Source: an uncultured Prevotella sp. (GTDB taxonomy: Bacteria; Bacteroidota; Bacteroidia; Bacteroidales; Bacteroidaceae). From it: a stretch of DNA of 64,000 nt. The translations under genes were made by a program, and so were the position numbers. Position 1 is the stretch's first letter; each line of letters starts with the position of its first letter. The notes under the pieces were generated by a model that saw only the letters and a program-made list of their open reading frames with translations, was not told the origin of the DNA and searched no databases. Below are positions 23,272-31,086 of this stretch, piece after piece. Location of the stretch: assembly GCA_900315635.1 (NCBI GenBank), contig OMZV01000002.1, positions 186,001 to 250,000 on the forward strand. The letters are read 5' to 3'.

Positions 23272-23316
23272 TAGGTAATCAAACATCCTCCCCTTGGGGG
23301 GTGGCTTGGTGGGGAT
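23272..23316 (+). repeat. Solo arm of the [14 protein letters not shown] element before kdsD
   Basis: TAGGTAATCAAACATCCTCC then CCTTGGGGGGTGGCTTGGTG GGGA fills the kdsA-kdsD spacer. There is no inverted partner within this 63-bp gap. A GTG in it opens the kdsD frame seven codons early (MAWWGFI), which is judged spurious. Confidence 0.85.
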
Positions 23317-23321
23317 TTATA

Positions 23322-24317
23322 ATGACAAAGGAAAAGGTAGAGGAGCGGCTTGCAAATGTCCGCCAATATGCTATACAATGTATAAAGGATGAGGCTCAGG
23401 CGACCCTCAATTTGATTCCGCAGCTTGACGATAATTTCGACAAGGCTGTCAGGATGATGTATACTTGCAAGGGAAAGATAATCGTAACGGGTGTCGGAAA
23501 GAGTGGAAACATCGGCGCAAAGATAGCTGCTACACTGGCTTCGACGGGTACTCCGGCTTTCTTTATCAATCCGCTGGACGTTTATCATGGCGACCTTGGA
23601 GTGATGACATCCGACGATGTGGTGCTTGCCCTGAGTAATAGCGGTCAGACGGATGAACTATTGAGGTTCATCCCGATGGTGCTCCACATGAATATTCCTA
23701 TTATAGGTATGACGGGCAATGCCAATTCACTGCTTGCCAAATATTCCACGGCACACATTCTCGTGAGTGTGGAGAAGGAGGCTTGCCCTCTGAATCTGGC
23801 ACCTACAAGCAGTACTACAGCCGCCCTGGTTATGGGCGATGCCCTGGCAATTGCCTTGATGGAAGTCCGTGACTTCAAGCCGCGCGACTTTGCGCAGTTC
23901 CATCCGGGTGGCGAGCTCGGTCGCCGGTTGCTGACAACGGCTCAGGATGTGATGCGTTCCGCCGATATGCCTATTATCCCGGAGAATATGAAACTCGGCG
24001 AGGCTATAATTCATGTGTCAAAAGGAAAGCTCGGAATGGGCGTCAGCTTGGACAGCGAAGGCAGGGTGGCAGGTCTTATTACCGATGGTGACATCCGCCG
24101 GGCAATGGAGAAATGGCAGGCGAAGTTCTTCGACCATACAGTCAGCGATATTATGACGCGTACCCCGAAGATGGTTTCGCCGAGAACAAAGATTACGGAG
24201 ATTCAGAATATTATGCACCGGCATAAGATTCACAGCGTGCTTGTTACCGATAAGGAACATCATCTGCTTGGCATTGTCGACAGCTATGCCGCATCATTGA
24301 TGGAAGAAAAGAAGTAA
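23322..24317 (+). CDS. kdsD: Arabinose-5-phosphate isomerase (KpsF/GutQ family)
   Basis: 331 residues from ATG 23322; an upstream GTG lies in repeat DNA. It interconverts ribulose 5-phosphate and arabinose 5-phosphate, the first committed step to Kdo. An N-terminal SIS domain (GVGKSGNIGAKIAATLASTG, LSNSGQTDELLRFIP) is followed by two CBS domains (about 205-330; ITDGDIRRAMEK, HKIHSVLVTD). It sits between kdsA and cls and is likely co-transcribed with both. Confidence 0.95.
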   Translation: MTKEKVEERLANVRQYAIQCIKDEAQATLNLIPQLDDNFDKAVRMMYTCKGKIIVTGVGKSGNIGAKIAATLASTGTPAFFINPLDVYHGDLGVMTSDDVVLALSNSGQTDELLRFIPMVLHMNIPIIGMTGNANSLLAKYSTAHILVSVEKEACPLNLAPTSSTTAALVMGDALAIALMEVRDFKPRDFAQFHPGGELGRRLLTTAQDVMRSADMPIIPENMKLGEAIIHVSKGKLGMGVSLDSEGRVAGLITDGDIRRAMEKWQAKFFDHTVSDIMTRTPKMVSPRTKITEIQNIMHRHKIHSVLVTDKEHHLLGIVDSYAASLMEEKK

Positions 24318-24330
24318 GAATCAAAAACTA

Positions 24331-25644
24331 ATGAAGATACATTCACGGAAAAGACTTTCTATAATATTATTGTCGGTATCTGTCGTGATGACAGCTGCCG
24401 GTGAAACGGATAATGGTTTAGCCGAAGAAGTTATAAATGAGACTTCTGACAGTGTGCTGGCAAGGCAGTTGCGTGCTGAGGGAATAACGTTCTCCCACAA
24501 CAACTCAGTTACCCTCCTGATGAACGGTCAGGAAAAGTTTGACGATCTTTTCAAGGCTATCGACCAGGCACGGAGTACTATCCACATGGAGTATTTCAAC
24601 TTCCGCAATGACTCCATCAACCGTGAGCTTATCGGACATTTGGCTCCGAAGGCAGCCGAGGGGGTGAAAGTTCGGCTTGTCTTCGATGGCTTTGGCAATG
24701 CCAGCAACAACAGTCCGATGCGGAAGCGTGACTTGAAGTTTATCCGTAGTAAAGGTATTGAGATTTACGAATTCAATCCGGTGAAGTTCCCTTTCCTCAA
24801 TGATGTGTTCAATCGTGACCATAGAAAGATTGTCGTGATTGACGGGCGAATTGCGTACACTGGGGGAATGAATATAGCCGACTATTACATAAAAGGTACG
24901 AAGCAGGTCGGCTCATGGCATGATATGCACTGCCGTATCAGTGGCGGGGAAGTGAATACCTTGCAACGTATCTTTGTCAAAATGTGGGAGCAGGTTACCG
25001 GGAAACCCCTCAATGACGCCGGACTCTACCACGGTGGTCAGGACATAAGCTATTTCAAGGAATTGAAGCCTGATGTCTGCGAGTCGGCAGGACATAAGAT
25101 GGTGGGAATCATCAACCGTGAACCGCACAATGGCAATAAGATTATCCGTAAGTTCTATCTTGATGCCATCAACGATGCACAGGATAGTATAAAGCTTATC
25201 AATCCATATTTTACACTTTCACATAATCTTAAAAAGGCATTGAAGGATGCCGTTAAGCGCGGTGTGAAAGTCCAGATTCTGCTTAGCGTGAAGAGCGATA
25301 TTCCTCTTACTCCAGACTGTGGATTCTACAACGCCCATCAACTGATGGAACATGGATGTGATGTCTGGATGTACAAACCGGGATTCCATCACACAAAGAT
25401 TATAATGGTTGATGGCAGAATCTGTACTGTCGGCTCGGCAAACCTCAACTCTAGAAGCCTTCGCTGGGACCGTGAGGAGAATGCCGTCATACTCGACAAA
25501 TGTACTACCCGCCAGCTCAACGACATGTTCGAAAGCCAGAAGAAGGACAGTTTCTATCTTACTGAGGATTCCTGGAACGAATGGCGGACAGGATGGGACA
25601 AGTTCAAAGGTTGGTTCGGACACCTTCTTGCTCCGTTTCTATAA
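24331..25644 (+). CDS. cls: Cardiolipin synthase / phospholipase D family protein
   Basis: 437 residues. Two HKD motifs: HRKIVVIDGRIAYTGGMN and HHTKIIMVDGRICTVGSANL followed by NSRSLRWDREE. It probably condenses two phosphatidylglycerols to cardiolipin. The usual pair of N-terminal membrane helices is missing; in their place a single short hydrophobic segment (LSIILLSVSVVMTAAG) looks like a signal or anchor, so the catalytic part may be periplasmic. Start is 13 nt after kdsD. Confidence 0.87.
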   Translation: MKIHSRKRLSIILLSVSVVMTAAGETDNGLAEEVINETSDSVLARQLRAEGITFSHNNSVTLLMNGQEKFDDLFKAIDQARSTIHMEYFNFRNDSINRELIGHLAPKAAEGVKVRLVFDGFGNASNNSPMRKRDLKFIRSKGIEIYEFNPVKFPFLNDVFNRDHRKIVVIDGRIAYTGGMNIADYYIKGTKQVGSWHDMHCRISGGEVNTLQRIFVKMWEQVTGKPLNDAGLYHGGQDISYFKELKPDVCESAGHKMVGIINREPHNGNKIIRKFYLDAINDAQDSIKLINPYFTLSHNLKKALKDAVKRGVKVQILLSVKSDIPLTPDCGFYNAHQLMEHGCDVWMYKPGFHHTKIIMVDGRICTVGSANLNSRSLRWDREENAVILDKCTTRQLNDMFESQKKDSFYLTEDSWNEWRTGWDKFKGWFGHLLAPFL

Positions 25645-25661
25645 CTCTAAAGGACAGCTGA

Positions 25662-26999
25662 TTACAACTTTATTGGATAGCTTATAACGAGTTCCGTGAA
25701 ATCGGCTTTCGTCGCATGAGCCAAAACATTGAATCCAAAGGCAGCACCATGTAATGCAGGGATAGAATAGAAAAGTCCTATCCTTTCATACAGCCATTGT
25801 GGTCCTTCAGAGTGTCTTGCCGCATAGCCCATGTGCCGGTATACGTAAGCACCTATACCCATACTGGCTGAGAAACGACCATAGTAGACCACATGTTTCA
25901 ATGCTAAGCCTACCGACCAAGGACTGTGCTTCTCGTCTTTGCGTCCTTGAATATCATCAATGTATTTTATCTTGCTTGCATAATCGCTGTAGAAAATGTC
26001 CAAACTGAGACCGGATGCCCATCGGCGGGCATATCGGTACAATAGAGCGGATTGCAAGCTGTAAGTCCCATATACAGAGAACTTTGTCGTATGGTAGCGT
26101 GGATCGTCAGGGCTGATGCTATATTGGGTATACTGCCAATCCTCAAGAAGCGTCTTAGCTCCGGCTCCAAGGGAGAATTCCAGGAACATTCCCTTGCTGT
26201 AGTCTACCGGAGTAAGAACAGGCTTGTCCTTAATAATGTGTTCTTTCTCACTTGTCGGAGTATAGGCAACGCCGACTAATGGACTGATATAGTTTGTTCC
26301 TTTGTTCGGTCGGTAGAGCGCTCCGTTGCTGTGATGACTGAAGTCGACGCCTGCAAGTATCGACCATTCTCGGTCAATCTTATAGGTAGCCGTGAGTCCG
26401 GCAGTGAAGTAAATGTTCCAGATACTGCCTATAAACTCATTGTTCACCTCGTCGGTCTTATTGTATTTCTTGTGGCTGTAGCCAATACCTGTACCTATAT
26501 AATAGGCAAATTCAAAATGGCGGTTCCGCCAGAACGGTCTGGAGAACTTGCCATACAATGTTGCGACATCGCCAAGAACAGAGTTATAGTCCTTTTCAAT
26601 GCGCTGTAACTCAGTACCGTGGTTGAACGAATATCTGAATCCAATAGAGAAAGTAGGGTAGTTGTAGTCGGTGGCGAAGTTGTCGCCATCGCTGGGCTGG
26701 GGAGTATAGCGTAGCTCTCCGGCTAAAGAAAACGTACGGTGTTTTTGCAGCCATTCCCTTGACCATTTGTCAAGACCTACTACATTTCCCGGCATTGCCA
26801 TAACTGCGAATCCCCACCGGGACGGAAGATTCTCGGGCAATTTAATGTAGGTGGAAGGCTTTTCGTGAGTGGATGAGGCTATTGCAGAGTCCTCCTCTTC
26901 TGTAGGGAAAAAGTTATACTTTGCCGTATCAACGATGTTCGATTCGGCAAATAAAGAGATAGAAGCTACAAGTAAGAGTAAAGTGCAAATTGTCCTCAT
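25662..26999 (-). CDS. PagL-like acyloxyacyl hydrolase / lipid A deacylase, outer membrane
   Basis: 445 residues from ATG 26999; 14 earlier in-frame codons would overlap the preceding gene's end. Signal peptide ending LFAES. The centre has the PagL-type active-site signature FSHHSNGALYRPNKGTN (H222, S224 as the His-Ser pair), consistent with removal of the 3-O acyl chain of lipid A. Alternating aromatic strands and a second barrel-like half (about 270-445) make it longer than the 150-residue Pseudomonas PagL, a length I recall for Bacteroidota members. It lies 16 bp after another outer-membrane barrel gene. Confidence 0.82.
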   Translation of the reverse strand: MRTICTLLLLVASISLFAESNIVDTAKYNFFPTEEEDSAIASSTHEKPSTYIKLPENLPSRWGFAVMAMPGNVVGLDKWSREWLQKHRTFSLAGELRYTPQPSDGDNFATDYNYPTFSIGFRYSFNHGTELQRIEKDYNSVLGDVATLYGKFSRPFWRNRHFEFAYYIGTGIGYSHKKYNKTDEVNNEFIGSIWNIYFTAGLTATYKIDREWSILAGVDFSHHSNGALYRPNKGTNYISPLVGVAYTPTSEKEHIIKDKPVLTPVDYSKGMFLEFSLGAGAKTLLEDWQYTQYSISPDDPRYHTTKFSVYGTYSLQSALLYRYARRWASGLSLDIFYSDYASKIKYIDDIQGRKDEKHSPWSVGLALKHVVYYGRFSASMGIGAYVYRHMGYAARHSEGPQWLYERIGLFYSIPALHGAAFGFNVLAHATKADFTELVISYPIKL

Positions 27000-27015
27000 C
27001 AGACATTCATTGCAA

Positions 27016-27777
27016 TTAGAATATCTGGATGCGATAGGCAACTGTCAGTGCCAGCATCATATCATGGGCATTGCCAAGAATTTGGCGTGCCTTGTGGGTC
27101 TTCGACAGCTTTCGCAGGGATATATCATATCGGGCATCGAATTCCCACTGCTTCCATTCGTAGGTGGCTCCGACAGGAATACTTATCTCACCTTCGAATA
27201 ACTCGTCATGTATTTTATCCTTGCTTCCGCCCTTCCTGCGGCAATTTGCACTAGCAAGCTTCGACAGCTGTAGACCGGAATAGAAGCTTACAGGACGATA
27301 TGGCCATGGATACCAATGAATCAGATAATCGGTCGTGATGTAGTTGAGATTATAGTTATACTTGCCGGAATTGAGAACCTGACCTGTAACATTGCCGCTT
27401 TCGTCAGTCACATTGACCATCTCAGCATGGTGGACATTGTTTCCGCCTCTGTGCTGGAAGGTAATGTCGAATGAGAGACCGATATTCTTTGCTACATATA
27501 CTTCAAAGAATCCACCGGCAACAACGCCCAATTCTGGTGCGCCACCTGCACCCGGCAGTGACGAAACGCCAAGACCGAGCCTCGGACCGGCGTAAGCATC
27601 CCACAAGCTATGCTCACCGCTAGGATGTGCATCTTGCTTTATGGCTTCAAGAGTATTGTGGAAACCATTCTTGATGTCTTGTCCTATCTTATCCTTATTG
27701 CTTTTATTGATTATCTGAGCTTGCAGTCCCATAGCGGGCAGAAGCATGACGAGCAATAGTAATATATTCTTTTTCAT
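27016..27777 (-). CDS. Outer membrane beta-barrel protein (PorT-like family)
   Basis: 253 residues. Signal peptide MKKNILLLLVMLLPAMGLQAQ is cleaved at AQ. The remainder alternates short strands (GPRLGLGVSSLPG, ELGVVAGGFFEVYVAKNIGL, YLIHWYPWPYRPVSFYSGLQ) and ends in an aromatic residue (RIQIF), as outer-membrane barrels do. No specific role can be assigned. It has a consensus promoter with the family A spacer and is followed by the PagL-like gene. Confidence 0.82.
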   Translation of the reverse strand: MKKNILLLLVMLLPAMGLQAQIINKSNKDKIGQDIKNGFHNTLEAIKQDAHPSGEHSLWDAYAGPRLGLGVSSLPGAGGAPELGVVAGGFFEVYVAKNIGLSFDITFQHRGGNNVHHAEMVNVTDESGNVTGQVLNSGKYNYNLNYITTDYLIHWYPWPYRPVSFYSGLQLSKLASANCRRKGGSKDKIHDELFEGEISIPVGATYEWKQWEFDARYDISLRKLSKTHKARQILGNAHDMMLALTVAYRIQIF

Positions 27778-27804
27778 AACTGTGGTTTAGTGGGATAGTT
27801 TTTG

Positions 27805-27835
27805 CAAAGGTAGTGTAAATGAGTGGAATGACAAA
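27805..27835 (-). promoter_or_regulatory. Promoter of the outer-membrane barrel gene (family A spacer)
   Basis: Minus strand TTTG (27835-27832), spacer TCATTCCACTCATTTACAC, TACCTTTG (27812-27805). Sixteen of 19 spacer bases equal those of both ispH and phoH P1. GAGTGGAATGACAAAA (27821-27836) is repeated at 27902-27917 and 50541-50556. Confidence 0.85.
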
Positions 27836-27925
27836 ACAAAATGACAATTTTTTGCTTTTCGTACCGGAATGATTGCTTACTATATTAAAGGTGGCTCAAA
27901 AGAGTGGAATGACAAAAATATTGTG

Positions 27926-27933
27926 TACCTTTG
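27926..27933 (+). promoter_or_regulatory. -7 box of the DUF3078 gene
   Basis: TACCTTTG, 10 bp before ATG 27944. No TTTG stands 19 bp upstream; that place is taken by a copy of GAGTGGAATGACAAAA. It supports ATG 27944 over an earlier in-frame ATG at 27869. Confidence 0.5.
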
Positions 27934-27943
27934 CAGACAAATT

Positions 27944-29224
27944 ATGAAACAAGGTCTGCTCATATTGTCGATTATCATGTTGATACCATTGTGTGGCAAT
28001 GCACAATGGCGTTATCGTTTTCCAAGACGTAACCGTGAGCCGGCTCAGTTGAACTCTAGGCTTCAGTATTATAGTGATTCTCTGACATCGCTGAAGAACA
28101 GGATATACTCTTCGCCATCTCATGTAAACAAGTCAGAACAGTCGGAAGACGAATTGCGAATGTTCCTGCCGTTGACTTTCTATCACGATATATCGAGGAA
28201 AGCCTTTACTCCAAACGACTCCTTGTCTTTTGCCGACCGCCAGATGTTGCGCATGTATATGCAGCACCCTGACCGTGTGAGAAGTTCTGAAAGCGAGATA
28301 CTTGAGGCTGGTGCTCCGGCTTACGAACCCGAAGAGCCGTTGCGCCGCAGACAGCCGGATTTCGTTGAAAAGTCGGCAGGAGAGTTTGTTGAGCCGGAGA
28401 CTACACCGTTCACCGTTGTTCTGAAAAAGCCAAACTTCTGGAATTTCAAGGGCGATTTCTCCTTGCAGTTTATGCAGAATTATATATCGGGAAACTGGTA
28501 TAAAGGTGGAGAGAGCAATTACTCGGCATTGTCGAATGTGACAATGGAGGCAAACTTCAATAATAAGCAGAAAGTGAAATGGGACAATAAGTTGGAGTTG
28601 CGCTTCGGTATGCAGAGCTCCCGATCGGACTCTCTACATCGTTTCAAGACAACAGAAGACTTGTTCCGATTGACCTCGAAACTTGGTTTGCAGGCTGTAA
28701 GTAAGTGGTATTATACTCTGCAGGTTATAGCATATTCGCAGTTTACACATAGCTATAAGTCAAACGATCCAAGACTTTATTCAGACTTCCTTGCACCTCT
28801 GAACCTCAACGTGTCAATCGGTATGGATTACAATGTCGATTGGTTGAGGCACGCCCTTAAGGGAACAATCCATCTGGCGCCATTCGCTTATAATATGAAG
28901 TATACAAGGAAGTTGGAACTTTGTGACAGGTTAGGTATGGATCCTGACCACCATTTCAAGAATGACTTCGGTTCGGAGTTCACCGTTGACCTTACATGGC
29001 AATTGATGGAAATGCTGAAATGGAAGACCCGCCTTTACGGATATACTAGTTATGAGCGTGCTGAACTGGAGTGGGAGAATACGTTTACATTGCAATTCAA
29101 TAAATGGATAAGCGCCCAGCTATTCGTTTATCCACGATTTGATGATGGTGTAACTCGTGATGACCATCATGGCTATTGGCAGTTCAAGGAATATATCTCG
29201 ATAGGATTCCAATATTCTTTCTGA
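27944..29224 (+). CDS. DUF3078 domain protein, outer membrane
   Basis: 426 residues from ATG 27944, giving a signal peptide that ends CGNAQ. The first 150 residues are charged and variable. From about 155 it carries the DUF3078 pattern PNFWNFKGDFSLQFMQNYIS, NWYKGGESNYSALSNVTMEA and NKQKVKWDNKLELRFG, with alternating strands to the final aromatic QYSF. Most likely an outer-membrane barrel of unknown function. It is divergent from the barrel/PagL pair and convergent with the helicase gene. Confidence 0.85.
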   Translation: MKQGLLILSIIMLIPLCGNAQWRYRFPRRNREPAQLNSRLQYYSDSLTSLKNRIYSSPSHVNKSEQSEDELRMFLPLTFYHDISRKAFTPNDSLSFADRQMLRMYMQHPDRVRSSESEILEAGAPAYEPEEPLRRRQPDFVEKSAGEFVEPETTPFTVVLKKPNFWNFKGDFSLQFMQNYISGNWYKGGESNYSALSNVTMEANFNNKQKVKWDNKLELRFGMQSSRSDSLHRFKTTEDLFRLTSKLGLQAVSKWYYTLQVIAYSQFTHSYKSNDPRLYSDFLAPLNLNVSIGMDYNVDWLRHALKGTIHLAPFAYNMKYTRKLELCDRLGMDPDHHFKNDFGSEFTVDLTWQLMEMLKWKTRLYGYTSYERAELEWENTFTLQFNKWISAQLFVYPRFDDGVTRDDHHGYWQFKEYISIGFQYSF

Positions 29225-29233
29225 TAGCTTATT

Positions 29234-29340
29234 GCCTTCCTTTTAACGCAAAATTACCTTCCATTTAGCGTCTCTTTACATCCTGTTTAACGGCATATAG
29301 CGTGTCATTTAACGGCAAGTTATATTCCGTTTAATATCTA
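29234..29340. repeat. Five degenerate repeats with exact 22-bp period
   Basis: The core (A/T/G)TTTA(A/G)CG, or a near match, begins at 29241, 29263, 29285, 29307 and 29329, i.e. every 22 bp. Units are of the form CCTTCCTTTTAACGCAAAAT, CCTTCCATTTAGCGTCTCTT, CATCCTGTTTAACGGCATAT. The array fills the convergent spacer between the DUF3078 and helicase genes. Confidence 0.75.
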
Positions 29341-31077
29341 CTTGTCGGAAGTCTTATTGTCACCTTCCAAACGCTTGAGCTTGCGCTTGGCTTGAGGGTT
29401 GTCAGGAAAAAGCTTAAGAGCCTTCTTGTAGTTGCTTATGGCTGCGTCTTTCATATTGGCTTTTTCGCATTCCTTACCCATAACAATATACTCGGTAGAA
29501 AGGCGTTTGAGAAAATCTTCCTGGTCTTTTTGCTGCTTCTTCAAGGCTTCGTTTTCTGCCTTTAGGTCATTGATAACTTGCAACTTACGACGGATGAGTC
29601 GTTTGGCTGCAGGCTTCTCGATGTCGTAACGACTGTGGATGGCTAGGAAGAAACTATTCAGGCAGGCGTCGAAATCACCACGGTCGAATGCTTTCATGGC
29701 ATCATAATATTCCTTGTCGGCCTTGCTTTGCTTCAACGCTTTGTTGATGATGTTGCGGTCGTTGTATTGCCGGGCGAAGCGGACAACTTCGGAGCGGACA
29801 AATATATCGTTCCTCTTGATGGGCTCTTTGAGGGAAATTCCGCCAAGGGATGTACAACGGGAGAGGGCTACGTAGGTTTGTCCACCGGCAAAGACACCAC
29901 CGGTGAAGTCAATGTTTACCCTTTTGAAAGTGAGTCCCTGGCTCTTGTGGACGGTAATAGCCCAGGCAAGCCTGAGAGGGAACTGCACGTATGTTCCTAT
30001 CTGTTCTTCCTCGATTTTCTTCTCTTCTTCGTTAAACCGATAGCGGACATTCTCCCACATATCCTGTTCGACATCGTATTCATTACCGTCTTCGGCAATC
30101 ACGCTGACAACATTTTCCTCCATATCGATAGCCGAGACGACTCCAAGGGTGCCATTGACCCAACGATGATCCATGTCATTCTTAATGAACATCACGTGGC
30201 AGCCCGGCTTCAACTCAAGCTCAATAGGGGTCGGAAGTGAATTCTCTGGGAATTCTCCTGTAATCCTTCCGTGTGCAGTAAATGGCTCACCATCAAGTTT
30301 GTCAAGCTCTTGCTGATTGATATAGTCGACTGTATCGCGCCGAGTTGACAGCGTTATGGAGAGATTGTCATCGTCGTCGGTAAGCGATTTGCCAACCCGC
30401 TGGTTTAGTTCCCGAAGGTCATTGTCTGTCGCCGAGTTGGTTCGAATGTCGTCGAGAATCCCAATAAATACGGGGTCTGTCTGTCGATAGACTTTCTTTA
30501 GCTCTATGCTTACAAGTTGGAATGTGCGGAAGATGTGTGCATCGAAGAAATAGCCGCTTGCATAGAAAGGGTGGAGCAGGCGGCGGTCGTCTTCACGGAG
30601 TACCGGCTCCAACTGGTAGATGTCGCCGACAAACAACATTTGCTTACCGCCGAAAGGTTCACGCATATTGCGGCAGTAAACCCGGAGAACCTTGTCTATA
30701 AAGTCGATGATGTCGGCACGCACCATGCTTATCTCATCGATAATGATAAGTTCAACTTCCTTTATCAGCTTTATCTTCTCGCTGTTGTATTTCAGAGTTT
30801 CCCGAAGATGGCGGATGGAATATCGTGTGTCGTTCGGCAACAAAGGGTGGAACGGCAACTTGAAGAAAGAGTGTAGGGTAGAGCCTCCGGCATTGATGGC
30901 AGCAATACCGGTCGGTGCAAGGATTATGTGCTTCTTCTTGGTCGTTGAGGCTATGTAACGCAGAAACGTAGATTTACCCGTACCTGCCTTTCCTGTCAGG
31001 AAAAGGCTGTTACGGGTAAACTGTATGAGCTGCAACGCCTGTTGCAGTTCTGGATTATTTAAATCGATTTCCTCCAC
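29338..31077 (-). CDS. Pif1/RecD2-like superfamily 1 DNA helicase with C-terminal helical region
   Basis: 579 residues. Walker A GKAGTGKST (29-37), Walker B LIIIDEIS (D114, E115), VGDIYQLEPV (motif III type), and AITVHKSQGLTFKRVNID with YVALSRCTSL near 385-430. These place it in the Pif1-like group. After about residue 440 the sequence is helical: a coiled-coil stretch (LKAENEALKKQQKDQEDFLK) and a TPR-like end (AISNYKKALKLFPDNPQAKR). Its start is 9 nt after the PBP1A stop. Likely a genome-maintenance helicase; the C-terminal part may bind a partner. Confidence 0.88.
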   Translation of the reverse strand: MEEIDLNNPELQQALQLIQFTRNSLFLTGKAGTGKSTFLRYIASTTKKKHIILAPTGIAAINAGGSTLHSFFKLPFHPLLPNDTRYSIRHLRETLKYNSEKIKLIKEVELIIIDEISMVRADIIDFIDKVLRVYCRNMREPFGGKQMLFVGDIYQLEPVLREDDRRLLHPFYASGYFFDAHIFRTFQLVSIELKKVYRQTDPVFIGILDDIRTNSATDNDLRELNQRVGKSLTDDDDNLSITLSTRRDTVDYINQQELDKLDGEPFTAHGRITGEFPENSLPTPIELELKPGCHVMFIKNDMDHRWVNGTLGVVSAIDMEENVVSVIAEDGNEYDVEQDMWENVRYRFNEEEKKIEEEQIGTYVQFPLRLAWAITVHKSQGLTFKRVNIDFTGGVFAGGQTYVALSRCTSLGGISLKEPIKRNDIFVRSEVVRFARQYNDRNIINKALKQSKADKEYYDAMKAFDRGDFDACLNSFFLAIHSRYDIEKPAAKRLIRRKLQVINDLKAENEALKKQQKDQEDFLKRLSTEYIVMGKECEKANMKDAAISNYKKALKLFPDNPQAKRKLKRLEGDNKTSDK

Positions 31078-31086
31078 TCCGTTCGG

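Noticed and set aside
27869..27943. Earlier start of the DUF3078 gene
   Set aside because: It precedes the -7 box and would bury the signal peptide.
29234..29340. CRISPR-like array
   Set aside because: Units are 22 bp, degenerate and contiguous, with no separate repeat and spacer; no cas genes.
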